From Chloroflexota bacterium (GTDB lineage: Bacteria; Chloroflexota; Anaerolineae; UBA3071): a DNA stretch of 21,492 bases. The DNA is taken from NCBI GenBank assembly GCA_014383605.1, contig JACNHM010000396.1:1-21492 (forward strand), in the 5' to 3' direction. The position numbers were made by a program, and so were the translations under genes. Under the pieces are notes generated by a model. That model did not search any database. It was not told the DNA's origin and saw only the letters and a list, made by a program, of their open reading frames with translations. Below, piece after piece: positions 1 through 7,985 of this stretch; the first letter of the stretch is position 1; the number at the start of each line of letters is the position of its first letter.

Positions 1-291
1 CTCAAGGTCTGGGACCTGGCCACGGGCCAGGAGGAGCGCACCCTGGCCGGACATGAGTCCCTGGTGCGCTCCGTGGCGGTGACGGCGGACGGGCGGCGGG
101 CCATCTCGGCGTCCGATGACCGCACCCTGAAGGTGTGGGACATCTCGACTGGGCTCGATGCAAGCCTGGCCACCATCGCGCTGGAGGGATCGCTATGGTG
201 TCTCGCCCTCGCTCCTGATGGCCTGACCATTGTGACGGGGGATGGGGCCGGCAACGTCTATTGCTTGCGCTACGTGGAGAATGAAACGTGA
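1..291 (+). CDS. WD40-repeat protein, C-terminal fragment
   Basis: The reading frame is open from the first base of the window and ends at TGA 289-291, so only the last 96 residues are present. Two WD40 blades can be read. Each has the characteristic ending: LKVWDLATG near residues 1-9 and LKVWDISTG near residues 42-50, with an intervening GH dipeptide (AGHESLVRSVAVTADG). A third, degenerate blade (LALAPDGLTIVTGDGAGNVYCL) closes the protein. WD40 propellers are protein-protein interaction scaffolds. In filamentous bacteria they often sit behind NB-ARC, caspase-like or kinase domains, but the N-terminal part lies outside the window, so the overall role cannot be assigned. The stop codon falls inside the first word of the repeat element that follows. 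Confidence 0.9.
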   Translation, partial: LKVWDLATGQEERTLAGHESLVRSVAVTADGRRAISASDDRTLKVWDISTGLDASLATIALEGSLWCLALAPDGLTIVTGDGAGNVYCLRYVENET

Positions 292-374
292 TTCGTGACC
301 AGTGATGCGTGATCCGTGACTTTCCTCACGCAACACGGATCACGCTTCACGCATCACGGATCAAGCAACACGCT
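287..374. repeat. Period-7 quasi-palindromic element E1
   Basis: The left arm (287-320) is five consecutive 7-mers close to CGTGATS. A short spacer (321-325) follows. The right arm (326-374) is seven consecutive 7-mers close to TCACGSA, the reverse complement in the same phase. The arms can pair imperfectly into a long hairpin. It contains the stop codon of the WD40 gene and ends 33 bp before the hydrolase start. Transcription termination or mRNA processing is possible; no long T-tract follows. This is one of six such elements in the window. Confidence 0.85.
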
Positions 375-407
375 GCATCAAACCCCCTGCCGCACACAGG
401 AGCACCG

Positions 408-1358
408 ATGACACAAGGCTTCAAAGTCATCATTGACTGGGACGGCACGCTGACGGCCGAGGAGGAACAGGTGGCGGCGCTGGCCGCGAGGTCGCTGGAC
501 ACGCTGGCCCGCGAGATCCTCGGCGCGCCGCGGGAGCAGTTGGCCGACGATTACGCGGCCACGCGGGCGCGGCTCTTGCGGACGCCGCACCGCTACGGCT
601 GGTGGGTCAACGGGCTGCTGGCCACCACCAGCGACGAGGGGGCCTTCATCCTCAACACCACCACGCTGCTGGTGATGCTGGGGGAGAACCCCGCCTACGC
701 TGCAGCCGTGGCCGCCGCCTTCCCCCAGGCGCAATACGACCCCATCATGGACTGCGTCAACCACCTCTTCCACCGCCACACGGCGGAGCTGTCGCCGGTG
801 TTTCGACCCGCCGCCCGCCAGGTGCTCCTGACCCTGCTCGAGCACCCCCACCGCTCACCAGTGATCCTCACCAACTCCCTGGGCGACAAGGTGCGCCGTC
901 ACCTGGGGGCGCTGGGGCTGGGCGAACGGGAGCACGAGGTCGCCGTGCTGGGCGACACGCGGCAGTACGACATGGATCCCGCCTGGCCACAGCGTTTCCC
1001 GCATTCGGCTCTGGGCGACATCCAGGTCTGGCCGGTGGATGAGCGGCATCGCATTGACCTGCGCCGCCCGGCGTACTACGAGGCGCTGCGCCGGGCCGCC
1101 GCCGACGGCTCGCCACTGGCGGTGGTGGCCGACACCTTCTCCATGCCCGGCGCGCTGCCGCTGATGATGTCCATCCCCTTCTTCCTGCTGCGCACGGCGT
1201 ACACGCCCGATTGGTGCGCACAGGCCGTGGCCGCCCATCCCCTGGGCCGCGTCCTCGCCGACCTGGCCGACCTGCCCGCCGCGCTGGACGATCTGCAGTG
1301 GGACGCAAGTGAATGGGAGATGGAAGGAGATTGGGCTGTCCAGGGTCGTAAAGCGTAA
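408..1358 (+). CDS. HAD-superfamily hydrolase (phosphatase-like)
   Basis: This gene encodes 316 residues. The start at ATG 408 is chosen because it has an AGGAG ribosome site just upstream and gives the HAD signature at the N-terminus; the frame also opens upstream, but only through the E1 repeat. The motif IIDWDGTLT at residues 8-16 is HAD motif I, with D10 as the expected nucleophile and D12 as the acid/base. VILTNS near residues 152-157 matches motif II (a Ser/Thr after a beta strand). VVADTFSMPGALP near residues 237-249 is a candidate for the acidic motif IV. The family hydrolyses phosphate esters or phosphonates through an aspartyl-phosphate; the substrate cannot be read. The last codons (..GRKA-stop) are encoded by the first words of the E2 repeat, so the C-terminus may have been altered by that element. 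It converges on the transporter. Confidence 0.75.
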   Translation: MTQGFKVIIDWDGTLTAEEEQVAALAARSLDTLAREILGAPREQLADDYAATRARLLRTPHRYGWWVNGLLATTSDEGAFILNTTTLLVMLGENPAYAAAVAAAFPQAQYDPIMDCVNHLFHRHTAELSPVFRPAARQVLLTLLEHPHRSPVILTNSLGDKVRRHLGALGLGEREHEVAVLGDTRQYDMDPAWPQRFPHSALGDIQVWPVDERHRIDLRRPAYYEALRRAAADGSPLAVVADTFSMPGALPLMMSIPFFLLRTAYTPDWCAQAVAAHPLGRVLADLADLPAALDDLQWDASEWEMEGDWAVQGRKA

Positions 1359-1461
1359 TGCGTAAAACGTAAAGCGTAATGCGTGAACGTAACACATGAT
1401 GTGTGACCGTCCTTACGCTTTACGAATTACGTTTCACGTTTTACGTCTCACGCATCACGTG
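1347..1461. repeat. Period-7 quasi-palindromic element E2 between convergent genes
   Basis: The left arm (1347-1388) holds six consecutive 7-mers close to CGTAAWG. A spacer runs to 1412. The right arm (1413-1461) holds seven consecutive 7-mers grading from TTACGYT to TCACGTG. Both arms keep exact 7-bp phase. The element contains the TAA of the hydrolase (1356-1358) and the TGA of the transporter on the other strand (1457-1455), so it fills the whole gap between convergent genes and enters both coding ends. A bidirectional terminator is a possible role. Confidence 0.88.
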
Positions 1462-2765
1462 CTCTTCGCTTCCCCCTTGGTCACCCCCAGCATGCAGAGA
1501 ATGGCCAGCACGAAGAACCCCGGCGTGACCAGGAAGATCATGTTGTAGTTTTGGCCCGTCAGGTCAATGACCCAGCCGTTGAGAATCGGCCCCACCACCG
1601 CCGCCAGCGTCCCCGCCACGTAGTACAGCCCCGTGTAGGTGCCCAGCACCTCCTCCGAGGTGGAGATGTCCACCACCATGGGCAGGCTGTTGATGTTGAC
1701 CAGCGACCAGGCCAGCCCGCCCACTGCCAGCAGCGCCACCACCGCCGGCACGACCGGCGTGAAGAAGGCGATCATCAGCAGCACGGCGAAGATGACCAAC
1801 CCCACGATGATCGTCCGCTTGCGCCCGAAGCGGGTGGCGATGAAGCCGCTGGGGATGGAAAAGAGGATGAACGTGACGTAGGCTACGCTGAGGATCATGC
1901 TGGCCGTGGATTCGCTCACCCCCAACGTGACCACGCCGTAGGAGCTGAAGAAGGTCTCGATGGCGTTGTAGCCGACGAACCAGAAGAAGATGGCCAGGAT
2001 CAAAAGCACCAGGCTGCGCACGTTCTCCGGCGGGATGTGGCGCAGGCCGCTAAAGACCCCCATCCCTTCCTCCTGCTGCGCCGCCGATTCCACCAACTTC
2101 TTGGGCTCCTTGACTTTCCAGAAGAGGATGGCCACGGCGATGAGCGTGAGCGCGCCGCCCACCCAGAAGGGCAGCGGACGATACATCTTGTAGAGCAGGC
2201 CGCCGCCCAGGAAGGCCAGCACGCCGCCCAGCCCGCCCATCAGGTTGATCACCCCGTTGGCCTTGGAGCGCAGCGGCGAAGGGGTCAGGTCGGGCATCAG
2301 GGCGATCACTGGTGTGCGGAAGACGGCCATGCCCAGCAGCATCACGCCCAGCGCGGCGACGAAGAAAGCGAACAGCCCGCTGAGCTGCCCCACCTGCCCG
2401 TTCAGGGATGCCGGAATCATCTGGGGGACGAGGGGGATGAGGGCGAAGGCCAGCACGGCGATGGGCGCGAAGATGAGGATGTAGGGCATGCGGCGGCCGA
2501 TGCGCGTGTAGGTGCGGTCGCTGAGGGCCCCCATGAGGGGCTGGATGAAGAAGGCGGCGATGTTGTCCAGCGTCATGATGATCCCGGTGAGGGTGGCGCT
2601 GAGGCCGAAGCCGAAGGTTTGCACGGCCAGTTGCGAGTCGAAGGCCGGATTGCCCGCTTGCAGGTAAATGGGCACGTAGGTGTTGTAGAGCGCCCACATG
2701 ACGCTGGTGCCGAAGAAGCCGAAGCCGATCAGGAAGGTCTTCTTGTAGTCCAGTTTCAGGTTCAT
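1455..2765 (-). CDS. MFS / GPH-type sugar:cation symporter
   Basis: This is a 436-residue polytopic membrane protein with about 12 predicted hydrophobic segments, for example FLIGFGFFGTSVMWALYNTYV, GVMLLGMAVFRTPVIALM, LVLLILAIFFWFVG, and MIFLVTPGFFVLAILCML near the C-terminus. The loop motif GALSDRTYTRIGRRMPY, near residue 85, is typical of glycoside-pentoside-hexuronide:cation symporters and their SLC45-like relatives. FGRKRT is the matching loop of the second six-helix half. The start is ATG 2765, which has a near-perfect AAGGAGG ribosome site 7-8 bases upstream; a longer frame to 2810 lacks this support. The likely role is proton- or sodium-coupled uptake of a sugar or glycoside at the cytoplasmic membrane; the substrate is not readable. 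It has its own promoter, divergent from the dehydrogenase. Confidence 0.85.
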   Translation of the reverse strand: MNLKLDYKKTFLIGFGFFGTSVMWALYNTYVPIYLQAGNPAFDSQLAVQTFGFGLSATLTGIIMTLDNIAAFFIQPLMGALSDRTYTRIGRRMPYILIFAPIAVLAFALIPLVPQMIPASLNGQVGQLSGLFAFFVAALGVMLLGMAVFRTPVIALMPDLTPSPLRSKANGVINLMGGLGGVLAFLGGGLLYKMYRPLPFWVGGALTLIAVAILFWKVKEPKKLVESAAQQEEGMGVFSGLRHIPPENVRSLVLLILAIFFWFVGYNAIETFFSSYGVVTLGVSESTASMILSVAYVTFILFSIPSGFIATRFGRKRTIIVGLVIFAVLLMIAFFTPVVPAVVALLAVGGLAWSLVNINSLPMVVDISTSEEVLGTYTGLYYVAGTLAAVVGPILNGWVIDLTGQNYNMIFLVTPGFFVLAILCMLGVTKGEAKST

Positions 2766-2855
2766 TGTTGGCCTCCTTGGAATGGAAGAGTAGGGGCGAA
2801 CGCTTGCCATCGCCAGGGCGGGGGGAAGTTCCTGTTGAAGGAAAACAGTGGGCAG

Positions 2856-2884
2856 AGTATAGCATCAGTGTTGGAACGAGGCAA
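2856..2884 (-). promoter_or_regulatory. Sigma-70-type promoter for the transporter
   Basis: On the minus strand, -35 TTGCCT (2884-2879) and -10 TATACT (2861-2856) are separated by exactly 17 bp. The predicted start of transcription is near 2850, giving a leader of about 85 nt before the transporter ATG. Confidence 0.65.
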
Positions 2885-2909
2885 ATGCTCTTCAGGAGCC
2901 GTCAGCACG

Positions 2910-2938
2910 TTGCCCCGGGCCGCGATTCGTGGTACAAT
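2910..2938 (+). promoter_or_regulatory. Sigma-70-type promoter for the zinc dehydrogenase
   Basis: -35 TTGCCC (2910-2915), a 17-bp spacer, then -10 TACAAT (2933-2938). Predicted transcription starts near 2945, about 45 nt before the dehydrogenase ATG. It is divergent from the transporter promoter 26 bp away, so one regulator bound between them could control both genes. Confidence 0.65.
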
Positions 2939-2988
2939 GGACGTGGAGCAGTCCCGCCCCCAATCTATCCCACGGAGTGAAGGACGCC

Positions 2989-4032
2989 ATGAAAGCAGCC
3001 GTCTACCATGCACCCGGCGACATCCGGGTGGAAGAGTGCCCCGAGCCGGTGCCGACCAGGGACAACCTCATCGCCGAGGTGCACTACTGCGCCATCTGCG
3101 GCTCCGACAAAAAACTGGCCACCATCGGCCACCCCCGCTGGCGGCCCCCGCGCATCATCGGCCACGAGATGGTCGGCCACATCGTGCACGTCGGCGCCGA
3201 CGTGTCCGGCTTCGCCGCCGGCGAGCGGATCACCCTGGCCACGACGCTAGGCTGCCTGGAGTGCGCGATCTGCGATTTAGGCCTGACCAACGTGTGCCCC
3301 CACGCCCAGGCCATCAGCCAGGCCTCTGACGGGGCCTTTGCCGAACGGTTGGCCATTCCGCCGCTGGCCATCAGGGGCGGCAACGTGCTCAAGGTGCCGG
3401 ACGCGGTGTCCGACGAAGCGGCGGCGCTGAGCGAGCCGCTGAGCTGCGCCGTCAACGCCCAGGAGCTGGCCGGTGTCAGGGCCGGGGACCGGGTGGTGAT
3501 CATTGGTGGCGGCCCGCTGGGCGCGCTGCACGCCGAGTTGGCCAAGGCCCTGGGCGCGGCGGAGGTGATGATCGTGCAGCGCTCGGAGCCGCGGCTGTCG
3601 CTGCTGCGCCGCCGGCTGCGGGACGTCGTCGTCATTGACGGGGCGCACGAAGATGTGGCCTCCGTGGTCAGGGAACGCACGGCGGGACTGGGAGCGGACG
3701 TGGTCATCGTCGCCGGGCCCACGCGTGAGGCGCACGAGCAGTCCATCGGCCTGGTGCGCAAGGGCGGCGCCATCAGCCTCTTCGCCAGCCTGCCCAAGGA
3801 GGACGCGGACATCACCTTGGACAGCCGCGCCATCCACTACGGCGAGCTGCGCATCGTGGGCGCTTCCGACTCGCGGCCGGAGCACGTGGCCAAGGGCCTC
3901 CGCCTCATGGCCGAGGGGAAGATTGACGCCGAGGCGGTCATCACGCATCGCGTGTCTCTGGAGAACATCCACGAGGGGCTGGGGTTGATGGTCCGCAAAG
4001 AATGCCTCAAAGTGCTGGTGCAGCCCTCGTAG
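2989..4032 (+). CDS. Zinc-dependent medium-chain alcohol/polyol dehydrogenase
   Basis: This gene encodes 347 residues, the usual length of the MDR family. ATG 2989 is preceded by GAAGGA. Residues visible for catalysis are C37 (AICGSD) and the H59-E60 pair (IIGHE), the catalytic zinc site; E149 (SEP) is a likely further ligand. C89, C92, C95 and C103 form the C-x2-C-x2-C-x7-C structural zinc lobe. GGGPLG at 173-178 is the nucleotide-binding Rossmann loop. The family (sorbitol, threonine and related dehydrogenases) oxidises secondary alcohols of sugars, polyols or amino acids with NAD(P). The divergent sugar-type transporter suggests uptake and oxidation of the same polyol or sugar, but this is inference. 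The stop codon forms part of a perfect palindrome. Confidence 0.88.
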   Translation: MKAAVYHAPGDIRVEECPEPVPTRDNLIAEVHYCAICGSDKKLATIGHPRWRPPRIIGHEMVGHIVHVGADVSGFAAGERITLATTLGCLECAICDLGLTNVCPHAQAISQASDGAFAERLAIPPLAIRGGNVLKVPDAVSDEAAALSEPLSCAVNAQELAGVRAGDRVVIIGGGPLGALHAELAKALGAAEVMIVQRSEPRLSLLRRRLRDVVVIDGAHEDVASVVRERTAGLGADVVIVAGPTREAHEQSIGLVRKGGAISLFASLPKEDADITLDSRAIHYGELRIVGASDSRPEHVAKGLRLMAEGKIDAEAVITHRVSLENIHEGLGLMVRKECLKVLVQPS

Positions 4033-4057
4033 GGGCAGGTCTCAGACCTGCCCCTAC
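4029..4057. terminator. Perfect palindrome between convergent genes, probable bidirectional terminator
   Basis: A 14-bp perfect inverted repeat (4029-4042 and 4044-4057) surrounds a single central base. The arm core is GGGGCAGGTCT. It includes the TAG stop of the dehydrogenase (4030-4032) and lies 21 bp before the stop of the minus-strand peptidase. A stem this GC-rich between convergent genes would suit a terminator, although neither side has a clear T-tract. It is unlike the period-7 elements. Confidence 0.6.
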
Positions 4058-4077
4058 CCATCGCCTTCATCGGCTGA

Positions 4078-5550
4078 TCACCACAGCCCCAGCAGCTCCT
4101 CCACCAGCGGGCGGGCGTCCAGCCGGTCGTAACCGATCTCCCGTGCCAGCGCCGTGAGCGGCTGCGCCTGTCCCCGCCACCACCCGTCGCGCAGGAACCA
4201 GCCGGCGTCGCGGCTGTTCCACCACGCCTCGCCGAACTCCCGTTCCAGGAAGCGACGCAGCATGGCCTCGAAGATCCAGGCCCGCAGGTACTGGGCCACG
4301 TAAAGCCCATCGTCCACGTCGGCCAGGCTGTTCTCGGGGGCGATCTGCACTTGTAGGGCTTCCGCCAGCGTGTCCGCGTAGGCCTGGCAGGTTTGCGCCG
4401 GATCGCCCTCGTGCAGCGTCAGCTCGTAGCGCAACTTGGCCGCGTAGCGGCGCAGGAACCAGGTCTTCTTGAAGAGCACGAAGCGGCGGAACTCCTCGGC
4501 CGCGCTCAAGGGGATGCCCAGCACGTCCCGCAGCCAGCGGGGGTTGTGCACCAGGTAGTGGAACAGGAAGGCGTAGGTCTCGGTGATGTCGGTGTCGCCC
4601 AGGCAGCGCAGCGGCCAGGGGACGTCGGGGGCGATGCGGCTGTAGTGCGTGGCGTGCCCGGCCTCGTGGAAGAAGCCGTCGTAGTCGTCGCTGCCGCCTT
4701 GCGGCTTGATCACCAGGTACACCTCGTCGGGCACGCGCACGGAGGCGCAGAAGGCCCGCGGCGACTTCTTAGGCCGCGGCTCGATGTCCAGGATGAAGCC
4801 GAAATCGTCGCCCTTGACCAACCCCAGGCCGCTCATGGTGCGCTGCAGGCTGCGCGCCATCTCATCGGCGGGGAAGTAGCGGTCGAACTGAGCGGCGCGG
4901 AAGCAGTAGACGATGTCAGAGGTGTCGGCGGCGTCAGGGGCCACCCTGGCAGCGATCAGCGTATCCTCCAGCCGCCCGGCGTAGGCGGCCTCGGTTTGTT
5001 TCAGCAGAAGCCGCATCGTCTCGGCCAGCGCCGGCAGCTCCAACCCCTTCAGCGTCTCGTAGAGCGGGGTGTAGCCGGAGAAGCCCAGGGAGGTGGCTTC
5101 GCCGTGCAGCCGCTGCAACCGCTCGGCCCGCCTGTCGTGCTGCTGCGCGGTGACCGCCAACTGGCGGCGGTGCAGATCGTGGCGGCGGGTCTGGTCGGGC
5201 TCCTGGGCCAGCACGGAGCGCACCTGGCGGTAGGGCAGCTCCTCCCCGTCCCAGGCCACCGTGGCCGCCAACTCACGGTTGGTGATCTCCTCGCTCAGCG
5301 CTTTGACCGCGTCCTCCAGGTAGCCGTCGGCGGCGAAACCGGCCAGGTAGCGGGCGGCGACGGGATCAACGGCCCCTGCCTGCTCCTGCAACCGCGCTTG
5401 CACCGCCTCCCGGCTGAAGAGGCCGGGGTAGCGGTCGAAGATGGCGGCGATCTCCAGTTGCTCCTTGCGCCCCGCACCCACCAGGTAGAACTCCCGCTCG
5501 ATCTCGCTCAGGAACGCTTCGGCTTGCTTGATGAATTGTTCGGTGTCCAT
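4078..5550 (-). CDS. M3-family-like zinc metallopeptidase (oligopeptidase)
   Basis: This gene encodes 490 residues. H295-E296-A297-G298-H299 is the HEXXH zinc motif, in the context FFHEAGHATHYS. E324, in DITETYAFLF, 25 residues downstream, is a good third zinc ligand, the spacing expected for the M3 (thimet oligopeptidase/PepF) family. The N-terminal part is helical and charged, and no signal peptide is visible, so a cytosolic oligopeptidase is likely. The start ATG 5550 is preceded by AAAGGA at about 8 bases; the frame extends further upstream only through the E3 repeat. It follows the sensor kinase on the same strand, separated by E3. It is shorter than classical M3 enzymes (about 560-680 residues), so the subfamily is uncertain; an M32-like relative is less likely. 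Confidence 0.75.
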   Translation of the reverse strand: MDTEQFIKQAEAFLSEIEREFYLVGAGRKEQLEIAAIFDRYPGLFSREAVQARLQEQAGAVDPVAARYLAGFAADGYLEDAVKALSEEITNRELAATVAWDGEELPYRQVRSVLAQEPDQTRRHDLHRRQLAVTAQQHDRRAERLQRLHGEATSLGFSGYTPLYETLKGLELPALAETMRLLLKQTEAAYAGRLEDTLIAARVAPDAADTSDIVYCFRAAQFDRYFPADEMARSLQRTMSGLGLVKGDDFGFILDIEPRPKKSPRAFCASVRVPDEVYLVIKPQGGSDDYDGFFHEAGHATHYSRIAPDVPWPLRCLGDTDITETYAFLFHYLVHNPRWLRDVLGIPLSAAEEFRRFVLFKKTWFLRRYAAKLRYELTLHEGDPAQTCQAYADTLAEALQVQIAPENSLADVDDGLYVAQYLRAWIFEAMLRRFLEREFGEAWWNSRDAGWFLRDGWWRGQAQPLTALAREIGYDRLDARPLVEELLGLW

Positions 5551-5565
5551 GAGTTGTCCTTTCTC

Positions 5566-5660
5566 GGTTCGAAGGTTCAAAGTTCCAAGGTTCAAGGTCA
5601 GCAATGGGTCGCCTTCTGTGTCTTGCAACCTGAAACCCCGGAACCTGAAACTTTGAACCT
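5566..5660. repeat. Period-7/8 quasi-palindromic element E3
   Basis: The left arm (5566-5597) repeats a word close to GGTTCAAA with steps of 7 to 8 bp. The right arm (5625-5660) repeats GAACCTGA/GAAACCC-like words, the reverse complement, again at 7-8 bp. A 27-base spacer separates them. The element fills the gap between the kinase and the peptidase on the minus strand; its right end touches the kinase stop codon TAG (5661-5659). It is less regular than E1, E2, E4 and E5. Confidence 0.75.
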
Positions 5661-7065
5661 ACTGTGCGGCCGGCAGTCTCACGATGAACCGCGTGCCCAG
5701 GCCGACGACGCTCTCGGCCCAGACCTGCCCGGAGTGCGCCTCCACGATTTCCTTGACAATGGCCAGCCCCAGCCCTGAGCCACGGCGGCTGCCGGCCCGC
5801 GCCTTGTCCACCCGATAGAAGCGTTCGAAGATGCGCGGCAACTCCTCGGCGGGGATGCCCGGCCCCGTGTCCGTGACCGTGATCTCCACTTCCGCCTGGC
5901 CCTCCACCCCCTCGGCGGCCAGGGTGATCGAGCCGCCGGCCGGCGTGTGCGTCAGCCCGTTGTCCAGCAGGTTGCTGAAGACCTGCAGCAAGCGGTCACC
6001 GTCGCCCCGCAGCGGCGGCAGCGGCGGCGTTTCCACGTTCAGCGCCACCCCCTTTTCCTGCGCCCGCCAGGCCATCCGCTCCGCACACGTGCGCAGCAGT
6101 TGCGGCAAATCCACTGCGTCCTGAGCGAGGGCGATCTGCCCGGCGTCCCAGCGGGCCAGTTCCAACAACTGCTCCACCATGCGGTTCATGCGCGCCGCCT
6201 CGTCGTGGATGACCTGGGCCGCCTCCCGCTGCGCGGTGGCGCCGGCCGCCGTGCCGTCGAGCAGCGCCTGCGAGAAGCCCTGGACGGAGGTCAGCGGCGT
6301 CTTCAGGTCGTGGGAGACGTTGGCCACGAAGTCCCGCTGCGCCTGGCGGGAAGCCTTCACCTCCTGGGCCATGACGTTGAAGCTCTCGGCCAGGCTGCGC
6401 ACCTCGTCGGGGCCTTCGACCGTCAACCGGTGATCCAGGTTGCCGCGGGCGACCTCTTCCGTGGCCTGCGTGATGTGCGCCAGAGGGCGGCTGATGGAAC
6501 GGGCCAGCAGCAGCGCCAGCAGCAGCCCCAGTGCCAGGGCCACCGCGCCGGCGATCAGCAGCCTGCGTCCCAGGTCGGCCAGTGCCTGCAGACCTCCGGC
6601 GGGGGCGATCTGCGCCAGAATCGGCGAGTGTTGCGGCAGGAGGCGAGGCAGCAGGGGCATGGCTACGTAGAGCATGCGCTGGCCCAGGGGAGTGCGGAAC
6701 TCGCCGAAGTAATGCTGCGTGCCCGCCCGCCGCCGGCGCGTGGCCTGGGGGATCTGCTGGCCCACCAGAGTCCCGCGGGTGTCGGCCAGCACCTGCCCGT
6801 TGGCGTCGAGCAGCAACAGCCGACCCCCCGGTCCCGCCGCATCCTCTGGCAGTTGGGCCAGCATCTCCGGAGCGGGCAGATTCTGCCGCCAGAGATCGGC
6901 CACAGCGCGGGCGCTGAGCTCCAGTTGGTCGTCCAGGCGCGCCCAGGAGGCCTGATCCTGGTAGCCGCGCAGCAGCACCGGCAGCGTGGCCGCAGCGATG
7001 ATCAGGGTCACGAAGATGATCAGCACATAGGAGCCGATCAGTCGAGAGCGTAGTGTAGTAAACAT
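5659..7065 (-). CDS. Two-component sensor histidine kinase
   Basis: This is a 468-residue membrane kinase. Domains in order: TM1 about 10-32, an extracytoplasmic sensor of about 130 residues, TM2 about 169-188, HAMP about 188-240, and HisKA with the phospho-acceptor H252 (NVSHDLKTPLTS). The HATPase has an N box with N365 and N369 (FSNLLDNGLTHT), a G1 box DTGPG at 399-403, and a G2 box GSGLGL at 429-434. All catalytic boxes look intact. It would phosphorylate the response regulator encoded just upstream on the same strand; the stimulus cannot be read. The start is ATG 7065; an in-frame GTG directly precedes it and would add one residue. No strong ribosome site is visible (GGGGAA at about 9 bases). 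The gap to the regulator holds element E4. Its architecture is PhoR/BaeS-like. Confidence 0.92.
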   Translation of the reverse strand: MFTTLRSRLIGSYVLIIFVTLIIAAATLPVLLRGYQDQASWARLDDQLELSARAVADLWRQNLPAPEMLAQLPEDAAGPGGRLLLLDANGQVLADTRGTLVGQQIPQATRRRRAGTQHYFGEFRTPLGQRMLYVAMPLLPRLLPQHSPILAQIAPAGGLQALADLGRRLLIAGAVALALGLLLALLLARSISRPLAHITQATEEVARGNLDHRLTVEGPDEVRSLAESFNVMAQEVKASRQAQRDFVANVSHDLKTPLTSVQGFSQALLDGTAAGATAQREAAQVIHDEAARMNRMVEQLLELARWDAGQIALAQDAVDLPQLLRTCAERMAWRAQEKGVALNVETPPLPPLRGDGDRLLQVFSNLLDNGLTHTPAGGSITLAAEGVEGQAEVEITVTDTGPGIPAEELPRIFERFYRVDKARAGSRRGSGLGLAIVKEIVEAHSGQVWAESVVGLGTRFIVRLPAAQ

Positions 7066-7104
7066 CACGACCAGTTCCCCATCCGCATCATCACAAGGCC
7101 GTTC

Positions 7105-7156
7105 TTGCGTGGTGCGTGTTCCGTGTTTTCACGCCTCACGCAACACGCATCACGTG
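7105..7156. repeat. Period-7 quasi-palindromic element E4
   Basis: The left arm is three consecutive 7-mers (7105-7125; KTGCGTG-like, the last TTCCGTG). The right arm is four consecutive 7-mers (7129-7156) running TCACGCC to TCACGTG. A 3-base gap separates the arms. It sits between the stop of the response regulator (7163) and the start of the kinase (7065), both minus strand, so it would be an intercistronic hairpin in their shared transcript. It shares the 13-mer CACGCATCACGTG with element E2. Confidence 0.8.
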
Positions 7157-7162
7157 TTCCTG

Positions 7163-7885
<723 letters not shown>

Positions 7886-7891
7886 GTCCCC

Positions 7892-7920
7892 ATTGAACCG
7901 CAAAGTGGCGATTTTGTCAA
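7892..7920 (-). promoter_or_regulatory. Promoter of the two-component operon, predicted leaderless start
   Basis: On the minus strand, a perfect -35 TTGACA (7920-7915), a 17-bp spacer and -10 TTCAAT (7897-7892) are followed by GGGGAC and then ATG. A start 6-8 bases after the -10 would place +1 at about the A of the ATG (7885). Confidence 0.6.
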
Positions 7921-7942
7921 ACCAGACCTGGCAATGTGAGTC

Positions 7943-7971
7943 CTGGCACAACGAGCGTTCTGTGGTATACT
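7943..7971 (+). promoter_or_regulatory. Promoter of the hydroxyacid dehydrogenase
   Basis: -10 TATACT (7966-7971) has a weaker -35 CTGGCA (7943-7948) 17 bp upstream. The predicted start is near 7978, giving a leader of about 38 nt with AGGAGG as ribosome site. It lies back to back with the two-component promoter, 22 bp away. Confidence 0.6.
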
Positions 7972-7985
7972 ATGGGCAGAGGGAT

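Noticed and set aside
1551..3329. 592-residue open frame on the plus strand opposite the transporter
   Set aside because: It is the antisense of a clear membrane protein; its translation is rich in H, Q, D, E and G with no domain, as expected for high-GC shadow frames.
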